Assembly (NCBI GenBank): GCA_964437465.1 | Contig: CAYTGI010000002.1 | Location: forward strand, 34,126 to 98,125 | Reading direction: 5' to 3' | DNA length: 64,000 nucleotides | From: JAGQLF01 sp964437465 | GTDB taxonomy: Bacteria; Patescibacteriota; Dojkabacteria; J137 | Shown: piece after piece, positions 52,682-61,557 of the stretch | How the letters are laid out: the number at the start of each line of letters is the position of its first letter | Position numbering within the stretch: the first letter of the stretch is position 1 | Program-made: the position numbers and the translations under genes | Notes under the pieces: generated by a model | Told to the model about the DNA's origin: nothing | Seen by the model: the letters and a program-made list of their open reading frames with translations, nothing else | Databases searched by the model: none

Positions 52682-53391
52682 CTAAATGCTACTCCAACAC
52701 CGTAAGCTACAACAGCTGCTGTCCCACCTATAAGTAGTATTTCGGCTACTGATCTAACTAATTTCGTTCCAATGACCTTCCATTTTAAAAGTCCAAGAAG
52801 TGTTAGGGCAATAATGACTCCTAGCGATGAGTAGATGAAAGCTAAGTCTGTATCTTCCGCAATGATAGTAAACGGTATTAATGGTATTGCTCCAAAGATA
52901 ATAAAAGAAATGAAAGTTGCAAACCCTGTGTAAAAAGGATTCACTCCAGTTGAATCTGAGATTTCATACTTATTCTCTAAAAGCCACTTCACCCAATAGT
53001 CACGATTATTTTTAAAAACTTCTAACTGTTTTTCGGCATCTTCATTAGATAACCCTTTTTCTTTTAGAATTTTTTTTGTCTCATTCTCATCAAAATCAGT
53101 ACTCAGCTCTAGTCTTTTCGATTGTATGACTCTTGTTGATTCAAAAACATCTCTTCCTGCTCTAATTGATAAGAAGTTTCCAAGTCCCATAGAAAGAGCA
53201 TCAGCAAACAAATTAGCTAAACCAAATAACATTACAGTTAAGAAGGTTAGGGATAGTGTATCATTTGAGGAAGCACTTGCTCCGCTAAATCCAGCAACAA
53301 CTGCGAATGTAGTAATAATTCCATCCGTACCTCCATAAACTATTTCTTTTAGGTATTCATTGAAAGTACTTAGCTTATGTTCCTTATCCAT
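52678..53391 (-). CDS. VIT1/CCC1 family iron/manganese transporter
   Basis: The 237-residue protein matches the VIT family: YGGTDGIITTFAVVAGFSGA in the first helix, FGLANLFADALSMGLGNFLS, and three C-terminal helices ending LIGGTAAVVAYGVGVAF. The cytosolic region between helices 2 and 3 (about 85-145) carries Glu-rich metal-binding helices. The protein stores or exports Fe2+/Mn2+; exact metal and direction are inferred. Confidence 0.9.
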   Translation of the reverse strand: MDKEHKLSTFNEYLKEIVYGGTDGIITTFAVVAGFSGASASSNDTLSLTFLTVMLFGLANLFADALSMGLGNFLSIRAGRDVFESTRVIQSKRLELSTDFDENETKKILKEKGLSNEDAEKQLEVFKNNRDYWVKWLLENKYEISDSTGVNPFYTGFATFISFIIFGAIPLIPFTIIAEDTDLAFIYSSLGVIIALTLLGLLKWKVIGTKLVRSVAEILLIGGTAAVVAYGVGVAFS

Positions 53392-53518
53392 ATAGATAGA
53401 TTATCACAAAATTATTTACTTCTAATACTTCTAGAAGTAAATTACAATTAAATAATATAATACTTTACATCTAGTTAGATTTATAAGTAAACTAGCTTTG
53501 TGGTATTGATTCAGTTTG

Positions 53519-54910
53519 ATGAATGAGAAATCTCTAAAAAGAATAATCTCAAAGGGGGAATCCCAAGAGGTTGAATTTAAAGAAAAATGGCCATCTAACG
53601 ATACAATAAGTAAGGTCATCTGTGCTTTAGCCAATACAGTAGGCGGATATATGATTATCGGAATTAATGATAATGGTGAAGCGATTGGTCTTGATAAAAA
53701 TTTAATTGATAAGATGCAGAGAAAAATTAGCGAAGCTAACAAGGCAATCTCACCTGTACCACTTATTAAAATTATTCCAAATCAAGTTTTTAAAAAAGAT
53801 GTGATTCTTGTTGATGTTGAAAGAGCTCAAGATACTAGTTATTATACTTATCAAGGTGCGATCTACGTTAGAGTTGGTAGTACTAATCAAAGACTAGAAG
53901 GTAAAACTCAGCTTGATTATCTACGTCATAGACAGATTTTATCCTTCGATGAATCAACAGCTGATGCTGCTTCTATAAAAGACATTGATCCAGATAAAGT
54001 AATGCTTTATTTAGACGCAAGAGGTCAAAGTGATTACTTTGAAATGCATAGTTTGGAGCATTTCTTAATAACTAATAGGCTTGCTGAGAAACGAAACGGT
54101 AAGCTTAATGTTAAGAATGCAGCAATTCTACTTTTTGGTTATAATCCAAGCTTTTTCCATCCCCAATCGGAAGTGAAACTTGTTCATTTTGAAGGTGATG
54201 ATGCAGTAGATATTCTAGACTATAAGATTTTAAGAACTGATGTAATTAATACTATTGAAGGGATAATGAGTTTTTTAGTTCAAAAGCTATCTAAGAAAGT
54301 AGTTATAGGAGAGGATGCCAAAAGAAGAGAAGAATATGAATACCCACTTGCTGTAATTAGAGAAAGTATCGTAAACGCAGTTATACATAGAGATTACTTT
54401 AGCAAAGGATCAATCCAAGTTTCAATGTATAGAAATAGACTTGAAATTACGAGTCCAGGCTCACTTCCAAGTGAGCTTTCAAAAGAGCTTTTTGGAACAA
54501 TCTCAGTCCAAAGAAATCCAATAATATATCCTTTTTTAAGAGATCTTAGGTATGTTGAAGGTTTAGGTACGGGTATACCTAGAATTAAAAGTGAGATGAA
54601 GAGGGCTGGCCTTGCTGAACCGGAATTTTTAATTAATGAAAACTTTATTCGGGTAACGTTATTTAATTCCAATTCAGGTATAGCAGGAACACTTTCTATT
54701 GAGATTCAATCAAGTCTAAATGATCGACAAATTAAAGCTTTAGAACACCTAAGAGAAAAAGAAAAGTTAAAGGCAAAAACTTACTCAGAGATTAACAAAG
54801 TATCTTACGCTACTGCAGTGAACGAAATAAATACATTAATAAGTCTAGGACTTATTGAAAAAGTGGGTGCTTATAGAGGTGTTTACTATATTCTCCCTGA
54901 AAAAGCGTAG
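53519..54910 (+). CDS. AlbA_2 (Schlafen-type) domain plus ATPase-like transcriptional regulator
   Basis: Start chosen at ATG 53519 (the frame also opens at TTG 53516). The 463-residue protein has an N-terminal AlbA_2 domain (SQEVEFKEKW, ANTVGGYMIIGINDNGEAIG, about residues 8-120). A GHKL-type ATP-binding domain follows with RESIVNAVIHRDY (the N-box-like Asn/His). The C-terminal winged helix carries KTYSEINKVSYATAVNEINT. This architecture is often annotated RecG-like or DUF4325-type; the function is a transcriptional or stress regulator in general terms. It is not a helicase. Confidence 0.85.
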   Translation: MNEKSLKRIISKGESQEVEFKEKWPSNDTISKVICALANTVGGYMIIGINDNGEAIGLDKNLIDKMQRKISEANKAISPVPLIKIIPNQVFKKDVILVDVERAQDTSYYTYQGAIYVRVGSTNQRLEGKTQLDYLRHRQILSFDESTADAASIKDIDPDKVMLYLDARGQSDYFEMHSLEHFLITNRLAEKRNGKLNVKNAAILLFGYNPSFFHPQSEVKLVHFEGDDAVDILDYKILRTDVINTIEGIMSFLVQKLSKKVVIGEDAKRREEYEYPLAVIRESIVNAVIHRDYFSKGSIQVSMYRNRLEITSPGSLPSELSKELFGTISVQRNPIIYPFLRDLRYVEGLGTGIPRIKSEMKRAGLAEPEFLINENFIRVTLFNSNSGIAGTLSIEIQSSLNDRQIKALEHLREKEKLKAKTYSEINKVSYATAVNEINTLISLGLIEKVGAYRGVYYILPEKA

Positions 54911-54938
54911 TATAATCAATTAATTAATCTATGTATCC

Positions 54939-56321
54939 ATGAGTGAGCATGCTCTTGAAATATCCGATAATACTCCTTTAGGAGAGAATATTCCTGAGTC
55001 TTCTTTGGAAAGAATTAGTGCTTCAATAGAATCAATAGAAGATCTTTTAGAAGAATATCTTGATAATGATAATGTTCTTTTTATTGAAGGAATTCTATTC
55101 TCCCATGATGAATTAGGAAATCCTTTTTTTATTTTACCTAGAGGTTACGACGGTCCATTTCCTCCTGCTATAAATAAAGTGTTAAGACAAATTCAGAAAG
55201 ATATTGATAATGAAACTGAAGTTAATCAAGAAGAAATTAAAAAGCTGAGAAGAAGGTACCATTCTGTTAGGTTTATTTATGATAATGTTAAGGCCTTGAA
55301 CGATGTTTTAATATCGCTAACAAATATAATGAGGAACATAGATTATAGGAGAGATGATTATTTCTTAACTGATGACACAATACCTTTCTCTAGACCAAGA
55401 ATGATGGATGGGTTAATTGAAGCTGATAAGATTTGTAGACAACTAAGAAGACATAGAAAAAGTTTTGAGCGCTTTAACCAAGATCTTTACCTTCCTGATG
55501 AAGAAGCATGGGACAAAGTAGATAGAATTATAAAAATAGTTTCTGATGAGATTGATGATGAAGAGATTAATGAGGTTGGATTTAACTGGGAAGAGTTTAT
55601 CCTTATTTCAACTGAGATAATGGTAGGTAATGTAGAAAATAGGAAGGATTTAAAAAAACTTGAAGTAAGAGATGTACGTATGATTTTTGAAAGATTGAAA
55701 AGTGCTAGAACAATTGTAGAAGAAGATGGAACTTTTGATTGGATAAATAGATTTAACTTAATGAAAGAATCAGCTAGAAGAAGTATTCATCAGCGAATTG
55801 CACACCTATCATTCCTGCAGGATAGTATCCTTAATTCAAAACCTAAAAATAATCCCATTTTTTTAGAAAGAGAAATTAAAAGACTTAAGAGTTATGGAGA
55901 AGAAGTTAGAATGTGGAGAAATTTGGAAAAAGAATTCCTTTCAATTAAGGTGCCAATACCTGAAGATAAAGAAATGGCAGTAAGAATTATTTCTATTTCA
56001 CAATCCCTAAGTAAGACAACTAGAACAAAAACTTTATGGAGATCTTATTATGAATACGATCTTCTTACTAGAATGATTGAATCTCACAATTACACTGACT
56101 TAACCTCTCACAGCGAGGAATTAAGATCTAGAATAATCGATGCAGTGAGTCAAAAGATAGATCATTTAAAACTTAAACAACAAAGAGATAGGCAGAAATA
56201 TGGTGGAAGAAGTATAGATAAAAGACCTAAAGGGACAATAAGAAAAGATGAGATAGAGGACCTAGAGTATCTTTTACAGAATATAATGGATACTTTTGGT
56301 ATTGATTATAAAGAGCAATAA
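54939..56321 (+). CDS. Helical protein of unknown function
   Basis: No family recognised. The 460-residue product is highly charged, Cys-poor and nearly all helical (EIKKLRRRYHSVRFIYDNV, ERLKSARTIVEEDG, KSARRSIHQRIAHLSF are typical), with likely coiled coils. A TATAAT at 54911-54916 lies just after the stop of the upstream gene; the listed ATG gives a leader of about 20 nt. It resembles long alpha-helical scaffold or tethering proteins in composition only. Confidence 0.6.
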   Translation: MSEHALEISDNTPLGENIPESSLERISASIESIEDLLEEYLDNDNVLFIEGILFSHDELGNPFFILPRGYDGPFPPAINKVLRQIQKDIDNETEVNQEEIKKLRRRYHSVRFIYDNVKALNDVLISLTNIMRNIDYRRDDYFLTDDTIPFSRPRMMDGLIEADKICRQLRRHRKSFERFNQDLYLPDEEAWDKVDRIIKIVSDEIDDEEINEVGFNWEEFILISTEIMVGNVENRKDLKKLEVRDVRMIFERLKSARTIVEEDGTFDWINRFNLMKESARRSIHQRIAHLSFLQDSILNSKPKNNPIFLEREIKRLKSYGEEVRMWRNLEKEFLSIKVPIPEDKEMAVRIISISQSLSKTTRTKTLWRSYYEYDLLTRMIESHNYTDLTSHSEELRSRIIDAVSQKIDHLKLKQQRDRQKYGGRSIDKRPKGTIRKDEIEDLEYLLQNIMDTFGIDYKEQ

Positions 56322-56379
56322 ATTTATATTCAGGATATTCTTATTTTTTTGTAAAAAAAGAATTGTGTTACTATAGTTA

Positions 56380-57249
56380 ATGCGAAAATTTCACTTCTTC
56401 CAAGCTAAAAGTAGATTAGGCTTAAAAAATGTACCCTATGGATCAGATTCAAACTCATTAAATATTGGAGTTGAAAATGGTCCTGGAGGAATTCTTAATG
56501 ATTTATTTTTAGATGATATTTGGAATCATTCCTTTGATGAATTTACTTTCTCAAAACCTGAAGAGATAGAAGAAAATTATTTCAAAGTATTATCAAAAGA
56601 ATATAATGATTTTTCTAATTTTATTACTGAAAGACTTAGCAACGAAGAGATTCAGTTTGTAATTGGTGGTGATCATAGTGTTTCTTATTCATCTCTTCTC
56701 GCTCTATCAAAAAGAATTGATTTAGATAAAGTTCTACATATACAAATTGATTCTCATACAGATATTCATTTAGAAAGAACAAGTCCTTCTGGAAATTTTC
56801 ATGGAATGTGGCTTCGACCATTTATTACTGAATTTGATAATGACCTTATTAACAATCAAGTAACTTCAAAATTGAATCCAAATAATATTATATTCATTGG
56901 AAACATTATTTTTGAAGAAGAAGAAGAGAGATTAATTAAAGAAAAAGAAATTGAAATTATTAGTCAAAATGAAATTGAAACGAAAAAATCTATAATCATT
57001 AAAAAAATAGATAAGTGTGAACACTTACATCTATCTATCGATATTGATGCATTCCATAAAGACATTGCACCTGCAACTGGTATTCCAGCCGAGGATGGCT
57101 TGTATTTGGATAATGTTATTGATGTCTTTGATATAGTAAAACACAAGAATAATCTTTCTATAGACCTAGTTGAGGTTAATCCAGAAAAAATAGGAGCAAA
57201 CAAGACATTAGAATTGGCTAGGAATCTAATTAAAAGGTTAGTATTATAA
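56380..57249 (+). CDS. Arginase/agmatinase-family ureohydrolase
   Basis: Binuclear Mn enzyme of 289 residues. The metal-binding motifs are GGDHSVSY, IDSHTDIH and SIDIDAFHKDIAPATG, with the family's C-terminal VEVNPEKIGANKT. Substrate-loop residues resemble formimidoylglutamase or agmatinase more than classic arginase, but specificity cannot be assigned by eye. Members hydrolyse guanidino or formimino compounds to urea or formamide. No polyamine genes lie nearby. Promoter-like TACTAT 5 nt before the ATG. Confidence 0.88.
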   Translation: MRKFHFFQAKSRLGLKNVPYGSDSNSLNIGVENGPGGILNDLFLDDIWNHSFDEFTFSKPEEIEENYFKVLSKEYNDFSNFITERLSNEEIQFVIGGDHSVSYSSLLALSKRIDLDKVLHIQIDSHTDIHLERTSPSGNFHGMWLRPFITEFDNDLINNQVTSKLNPNNIIFIGNIIFEEEEERLIKEKEIEIISQNEIETKKSIIIKKIDKCEHLHLSIDIDAFHKDIAPATGIPAEDGLYLDNVIDVFDIVKHKNNLSIDLVEVNPEKIGANKTLELARNLIKRLVL

Positions 57250-57308
57250 CTTCTTGAATTAAGTTTAATATTGTATAATTCAGGTACGAAATTAAAGAAT
57301 CTTATTAA

Positions 57309-57400
57309 GGAGAGGTACCCAAGTGGTTGAAGGGGCGGGTTTGCTAAACCCGTAGTACGGTTTTTCCGTAGCGAGGGTTCGAATCCCTTCCTCTCCGCCA
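57309..57400 (+). tRNA. tRNA-Ser (anticodon GCT), CCA encoded
   Basis: Acceptor strands GGAGAGG (57309-57315) and CCTCTCC (57390-57396) pair fully. The anticodon loop TTGCTAA has GCT, a long class II variable arm follows (GTAGTACGGTTTTTCCGTAGC), and the T arm is GAGGGTTCGAATCCCTT. Discriminator G is followed by genomic CCA at 57398-57400. TATAAT at 57274-57279 is a likely -10. The 3' end doubles as one copy of the direct repeat flanking the GIY-YIG insertion. Confidence 0.97.
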
Positions 57401-57405
57401 GACTA
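57384..57405 (+). repeat. Direct repeat copy 1 (tRNA-Ser 3' end)
   Basis: 22-nt sequence identical to 57733-57754. It begins in the T-arm 3' strand and ends 5 nt after the encoded CCA. Confidence 0.9.
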
Positions 57406-57420
57406 CGCTAAAGCTTCGTC
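57401..57420 (+). repeat. Left terminal inverted repeat
   Basis: 20 nt starting right after the CCA end (GACTACGCTAAAGC...). Its reverse complement matches 57711-57730 at 18 of 20 positions. Positions 57397-57403 also pair with 57418-57424 (GCCAGAC/GTCTGGC), making a small hairpin just downstream of the tRNA. Confidence 0.85.
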
Positions 57421-57467
57421 TGGCTTCTGAGCTATAAAGATTAGAGTATTCCCCCAGGAATGTTGTT

Positions 57468-57728
57468 ATGTATTACGTATATTTCTTACGAAGCAAGATT
57501 AAAACCAATTGGGTTTATGTAGGTTTTACTAGAAATCTCACAAGGAGAGTTTTTCAATATAACAATGGAAAAGCTAAATCAACAAAACCTTACATCCCGT
57601 TAGTGTTAGATAGTTATATTGCTTTAACATCTAGAGGTAAGGCAGAAAAATTAGAAGAATATTTTAAAGTAGGATCCGGGAAGGCAATATTAAAGAAACG
57701 AATTTTAAGTGACGAAGCCTTGGCGTAG
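57468..57728 (+). CDS. Small GIY-YIG domain nuclease
   Basis: The 86-residue product is a single GIY-YIG module: YYVYFLRSKIKTNWVYVGFT (the GIY and YIG halves), RNLTRRVFQYNNGKAKSTK (active-site Arg and substrate helix) and LEEYFKVGSGKAILKK (with the catalytic Glu). Domain length matches the minimal UvrC-N-like family seen in many CPR genomes, often near tRNAs. It has no extra DNA-binding domain. Its last codons (DEALA) are read from the right inverted repeat, so gene and element ends are fused. Endonuclease activity and a role in moving the element are inferred. Confidence 0.88.
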   Translation: MYYVYFLRSKIKTNWVYVGFTRNLTRRVFQYNNGKAKSTKPYIPLVLDSYIALTSRGKAEKLEEYFKVGSGKAILKKRILSDEALA

Positions 57729-57730
57729 TC
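57711..57730 (-). repeat. Right terminal inverted repeat
   Basis: Reverse complement of 57401-57420 with two mismatches. It forms the last codons and stop of the GIY-YIG gene. Confidence 0.85.
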
Positions 57731-57732
57731 AC

Positions 57733-57754
57733 TCCCTTCCTCTCCGCCAGACTA
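57733..57754 (+). repeat. Direct repeat copy 2 (tRNA-Ser 3' end duplicate)
   Basis: 22 nt identical to 57384-57405, containing the acceptor 3' strand, discriminator and CCA of tRNA-Ser without the rest of the tRNA. Confidence 0.9.
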
Positions 57755-57820
57755 AGGTAAATCTCCATCAAAGTTAATTGCATGAAAATTGAACTTCAGT
57801 TACAAGGTACAAGCAACTAG

Positions 57821-59431
57821 TTAAAGTGAGTTTAAAAATTCTTCGAGATTTGTATATCCATCGCTATTCCTATCAAGTATACTGTCTGAGTAATTATTTG
57901 GGTCAAGACCATTATTTAATTCCCACTCATCACTGATTCCATCTTTATCTAGGTCTGTGTAAGGTACTCCTTCTGAAATAATCGGCAAGGCTGGCCATCC
58001 ATTTTGAGATACATTAGGTATTGATCCTAAAGATCCAATAAAGCCAGAGGCTGGAACTTCATTAATTAATCTAGAATCAACACTATCTCTTGGAAAAGCA
58101 CCGGCATTATTTATAACATAATCTCTTGTTTCCTGTGAGCTTAATGTTGATGTAGTGCAGAAATCAAACTTATTTTCTGTGTTTATTCCAAAATGTACAC
58201 ATTCATATCCCGAGGGGTCATAACTCGAACTTTTCCTACAAATATCATATTCACTTTTTGAATTATCTTGACGAGAAAGCCCAAGGTTACTCTGGAAAAA
58301 CACTTGAATTGGATTATTCCAGTTTGAAGGTGAATCAAATCTAAATGTATATCTATTATTACCATCAGTTGATGTGTTTGGACCAGCTACAAGATGATTT
58401 CCAATTAGACATATATTGGCTGCACTATCTCTTCCAGTTGTAAATGGTGTTGAATCAAAGTTATATATAACATTGTTTAAGAACTCAATACTTCCTCCAC
58501 TTATTAGAGGATTTCGGTCTTTATTTGAGGAAATTAAATTTCCATAGAAAGTAATATTATTTGCATTACTAGAGTTAACGAACACACCTTTACTATGAGC
58601 TCCCTCCGTGTGACCTGCATTATTAACTCCTTCGGAAATAATACTATGTTGAACAGTTACATTTGAACCTTGTATAGAAAAATTCTCATCAATTCCCCAA
58701 GAAATACTTACATGATCTAGGATTACATTCTCGACTTGCTTGATGAATAGGGTATCAGCATTTTCAGGATCATAATTACCTTTGTGCATTCTAAATCTAA
58801 TATGCCTAATAATAACTTCATCAGCTGTAATCTCGGTGGTATTTCCTGCTACTACTATTCCACCCCCCGGAGCAGTTTGACCAGCTATTGTTATATTGTC
58901 GTTTGAAATTGAAAGTTTACTTTCGAGCTTAATAACCCCACTTATGCTAAACACAACTGTCCTTGGACCTGAAGTTTGTACTGCATCTCGTAAACTTCCT
59001 GGTCCGCTGTCGTTAAGATTAGTAACGTAAATAACTTTACCACCTCGACCTCCAACTGTATTTTTTCCAAGTCCTAATGCTGATGGAAAAGCTAAAAGTT
59101 CAGTAGTAATCGGTTGTAATGAATCACCGTTACAACTTTTATTAAACTGGCCTGCAAAAACTAAAAAATCTTTTAAGTCCAAAAAACAATCCTCTCTTAT
59201 AAGATCATAAGAGCAGTTCACCTCGTAGCTTTTGTAATTTTCAGTAAATATATCTAAATCTTTTTGGTCAACAAAGGAATTCTTATCGTAGTCCGCAGGA
59301 CAGGAGCTTTCTACATTTATACTAATATTTTTAACATTTCCTGTAACTGGAGTTTCAGAAAGTTTTATTGTCACTAATACCACCAATATTCCAAATACAA
59401 TTAGAATTGTTGATAGTTTTAAAAAATTCAA
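57821..59431 (-). CDS. Secreted pectate-lyase-like beta-helix protein with N-terminal dockerin-like module
   Basis: Product of 536 residues. An N-terminal signal or anchor (about 5-25) is followed by a dockerin-like pair: SCPADYDKNSFVDQKDLDIF with the D-x-D-x-N spacing, then YDLIREDCFLDLKDFLVFAG (second half degenerate). Next is a parallel beta-helix of PL1 pectate-lyase type (about 105-420): GGRGGKVIYVTNLNDSGPGS, TIAGQTAPGGGIVV, VIIRHIRFRM and NVILDHVSISWGIDENFS. The C-terminus has Ca2+-binding DLDKDGISDEWELNNGLDPN and DRNSDGYTNLEEF repeats of thrombospondin-3/EF type. Likely cleaves or binds an acidic polysaccharide; catalytic residues were not confirmed. Dockerin link to the cohesins at 27 and 31 kb is inferred. 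Confidence 0.82.
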   Translation of the reverse strand: MNFLKLSTILIVFGILVVLVTIKLSETPVTGNVKNISINVESSCPADYDKNSFVDQKDLDIFTENYKSYEVNCSYDLIREDCFLDLKDFLVFAGQFNKSCNGDSLQPITTELLAFPSALGLGKNTVGGRGGKVIYVTNLNDSGPGSLRDAVQTSGPRTVVFSISGVIKLESKLSISNDNITIAGQTAPGGGIVVAGNTTEITADEVIIRHIRFRMHKGNYDPENADTLFIKQVENVILDHVSISWGIDENFSIQGSNVTVQHSIISEGVNNAGHTEGAHSKGVFVNSSNANNITFYGNLISSNKDRNPLISGGSIEFLNNVIYNFDSTPFTTGRDSAANICLIGNHLVAGPNTSTDGNNRYTFRFDSPSNWNNPIQVFFQSNLGLSRQDNSKSEYDICRKSSSYDPSGYECVHFGINTENKFDFCTTSTLSSQETRDYVINNAGAFPRDSVDSRLINEVPASGFIGSLGSIPNVSQNGWPALPIISEGVPYTDLDKDGISDEWELNNGLDPNNYSDSILDRNSDGYTNLEEFLNSL

Positions 59432-59579
59432 AGTTTTATTTTTATATATCTCATTTTAAAGAGACTACAGTAGATTTCAATTAAAATAATAAAAATAAAA
59501 TAGATAGCATTTTTTCAATTAATCAATTAGCAATGTATAATAATACAGTACATGCTATATAAATTAAAAAAAAGAAAAT

Positions 59580-60503
59580 ATGTCTAAATGGACTAGAAAA
59601 GATATTCCTAATCTAAATGGGAAAAATGTAATAGTTACAGGAGCCAATAATGGACTTGGTTTGTTAGCTACAAAAATTCTTAGTGAAAAAGGCGCTACCA
59701 TAATTATGGCATGTAGAAATACTGAGAAAGCTGAGGATGCTAAAAATGAAATTATTAAAGAGAATTCAAAGGCAAATCTGAAAGTAATGCATCTAGATAA
59801 TGCAGATCTATCATCAGTAAAATCTTTTTCTGAAGAATTTAAAAGAGAATACAATAAGCTAGATATTTTATTCAATAATGCTGGGGTTATGGCTATTCCT
59901 AGGTCTGAGACCAAAGATGGATTTGAAATGCAATTTGGAGTAAATCATTTAGCACACTTTGCTCTGACCGGTCATCTAATTGATATTTTAACTTCTACAG
60001 AAGGAAGTAAAGTTCATACAACTTCAAGCAGTGCAGCTTTTTCTGCAAAAATAAATTTTGAAGATTTAATGGGAAAAGAAAATTATACGAGGTGGGATGC
60101 TTATAACCAAAGTAAACTTGCTAATGCTATATTTGCTAAAGAGCTAAATATCCGACTTAAAAAAGCTGGTTTTTCAACAACATCAAATTCTTCACATCCA
60201 GGTGTGGTTATGACTAATCTACAAAAGAATAGTTTGAGTCAGTCAGGAAAACCAAAATTAGAAATTATTTTGTATAATTTGTTAGGACCAATTTTCGGAC
60301 AAAGTATTTCTATGGGTGTTCTTCCAATGTTGTACGCTACTACTTCAGAATCTGCAGAAGGTGGGAAGTTTTACGGTCCTAGAATATTGAGGTTAAGAGG
60401 ATATCCAACTGAGCAGTTTGTAAACGAGCTTGTTGACGATAAGGAAACTAGGGAAAAGCTTTGGGAGGTATCGGAAGAATTAACAGGAGTGAGCTATCTA
60501 TAA
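59580..60503 (+). CDS. Short-chain dehydrogenase/reductase
   Basis: A 307-residue classical SDR. NVIVTGANNGLGLLATKIL is the TGxxxGxG cofactor loop. ACRNTEKAEDA suggests NADP(H) preference through the Arg. LFNNAGVMA is NNAG, VHTTSSSAAF holds the catalytic Ser, and YNQSKLANAIF gives YxxxK. The end resembles retinol dehydrogenase and light-independent oxidoreductase relatives (SNSSHPGVVMTNL). Substrate unknown. TATAAT about 45 nt upstream of the ATG. Confidence 0.93.
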   Translation: MSKWTRKDIPNLNGKNVIVTGANNGLGLLATKILSEKGATIIMACRNTEKAEDAKNEIIKENSKANLKVMHLDNADLSSVKSFSEEFKREYNKLDILFNNAGVMAIPRSETKDGFEMQFGVNHLAHFALTGHLIDILTSTEGSKVHTTSSSAAFSAKINFEDLMGKENYTRWDAYNQSKLANAIFAKELNIRLKKAGFSTTSNSSHPGVVMTNLQKNSLSQSGKPKLEIILYNLLGPIFGQSISMGVLPMLYATTSESAEGGKFYGPRILRLRGYPTEQFVNELVDDKETREKLWEVSEELTGVSYL

Positions 60504-60524
60504 TTATAATTAATCAAGTAGATA

Positions 60525-60620
60525 TTAAACAGCTCTATCAATAGCTTCAACAAAATTCACTAAAGTATCTATGTACTTAATATTATATTTTTCACATTCA
60601 CTTCTGAAGTATTTACTGTA
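60525..60620 (-). pseudogene. Possible C-terminal remnant of a decayed gene
   Basis: A 31-codon open stretch reads SKYFRSECEKYNIKYIDTLV and ends NFVEAIDRAV before TAA. It looks like the C-terminal helix and strand of an alpha/beta enzyme but has a stop just upstream and no start. It could continue a short frame beginning at the end of the gene at 60638 after a frameshift. Too short for a firm claim. Confidence 0.25.
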
Positions 60621-60637
60621 TTATTTCTACTTTACGA

Positions 60638-60916
60638 TTACTCATCCACTGTAAGTGTACTTTGGGCTGGAGGATTAATAAAATTATATGTAACGAAACC
60701 AATTAACCCTAAAAGAATAATTGTCAGTAGAATTACTAAGATTAGTAAAATTGGATTAGCCTTATCCTGGTTTTTAGAAACCTCCTCACCTATTTTAGAT
60801 GTATTTAAAGGTCCAGTAGATACAATTTGTTGGGCCGGTTCATTCGGCTGATTATTTGCTGAATTTAGTTGTAGAGTTTGTTGTAGTAGTTTTGGTAATG
60901 ATTTATTTTCTTCCAT
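60638..60916 (-). CDS. Small single-pass membrane protein
   Basis: No family recognised. The 92-residue product has a polar, Asn/Gln-rich N-terminal half predicted cytosolic, one strong transmembrane helix (about 54-78, ILLILVILLTIILLGLIGFV) and a short external tail. It is divergent from the gene at 60976 across 59 nt. Confidence 0.6.
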   Translation of the reverse strand: MEENKSLPKLLQQTLQLNSANNQPNEPAQQIVSTGPLNTSKIGEEVSKNQDKANPILLILVILLTIILLGLIGFVTYNFINPPAQSTLTVDE

Positions 60917-60975
60917 ACTTAATTATATATCTTTGATATTTATATTGATACACTAGTATATTTAAAAAGAAATTT

Positions 60976-61557
60976 ATGCTTCTACTCGATCAGCCTATGT
61001 TACAAGTTGAGTCTACCAATAGGCTTTTAGAATTAAATAGATTAACAGACAAAGAAGTCATAACACTTTACGAAGATTCTCGAGCAAGAGCAGTAGAATC
61101 AGGGATATTAAATAATAATGTAAAAATTCACAATATAGATTTATCTAGTTTTTCTGAATCTGATAAATATATAATTTTATGTACTTTTGGATTAGATAGA
61201 TCTAGAGTTCTTACAGAAATTATAGTTCAAAATACTATATTAAGCTGTCCTTTAAATTATGAAGAGCATCAAGTTCATGGCTTAGCTGCAGGTACCATTG
61301 AGTTTTATGAAGATGATGATCTAACTATTAGAACTAATAGAGGATATAGTCATACTTTTTCATTAGAAGACAGTGTAAAAATCTTACTTTGTTCTGATAT
61401 TAGAAATCCAAATTCAAGTTATATACCAGATATGATGAGTATGATAATTTTAATAGAACGTGTATTAAGAATAACAGGTCGAAATGTGTCAATAACAATT
61501 ATTGAAGGTTCTGAACAAGATCTCTTTATTTGGAGTAAAGACTATTTTGAAATGTGA
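60976..61557 (+). CDS. Protein of unknown function
   Basis: No family recognised. The 193-residue product is predicted soluble and of mixed alpha/beta composition (SDKYIILCTFGLDRSRVLTE, TIEFYEDDDLTIRTNRGYSH). The C-terminus contains VLRITGRNVSITIIEGSE. It overlaps the convergent TspO-like gene by 16 nt. Confidence 0.6.
   Translation: MLLLDQPMLQVESTNRLLELNRLTDKEVITLYEDSRARAVESGILNNNVKIHNIDLSSFSESDKYIILCTFGLDRSRVLTEIIVQNTILSCPLNYEEHQVHGLAAGTIEFYEDDDLTIRTNRGYSHTFSLEDSVKILLCSDIRNPNSSYIPDMMSMIILIERVLRITGRNVSITIIEGSEQDLFIWSKDYFEM

Larger units (their letters stand above)
57384..57754 (+). mobile_element. tRNA-Ser-targeting GIY-YIG mini-element
   Basis: The last 17 nt of tRNA-Ser plus the next 5 nt (57384-57405; begins TCCCTTCC, includes CTCTCCGCCA) are repeated exactly at 57733-57754, 349 bp downstream. 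Between them lie a GIY-YIG gene and terminal inverted repeats. This is the layout left when an element inserts at a tRNA 3' end and restores the tRNA (attL/attR-like). Excision between the direct repeats would leave an intact tRNA-Ser. No integrase is present. Mechanism is inferred. Confidence 0.72.
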
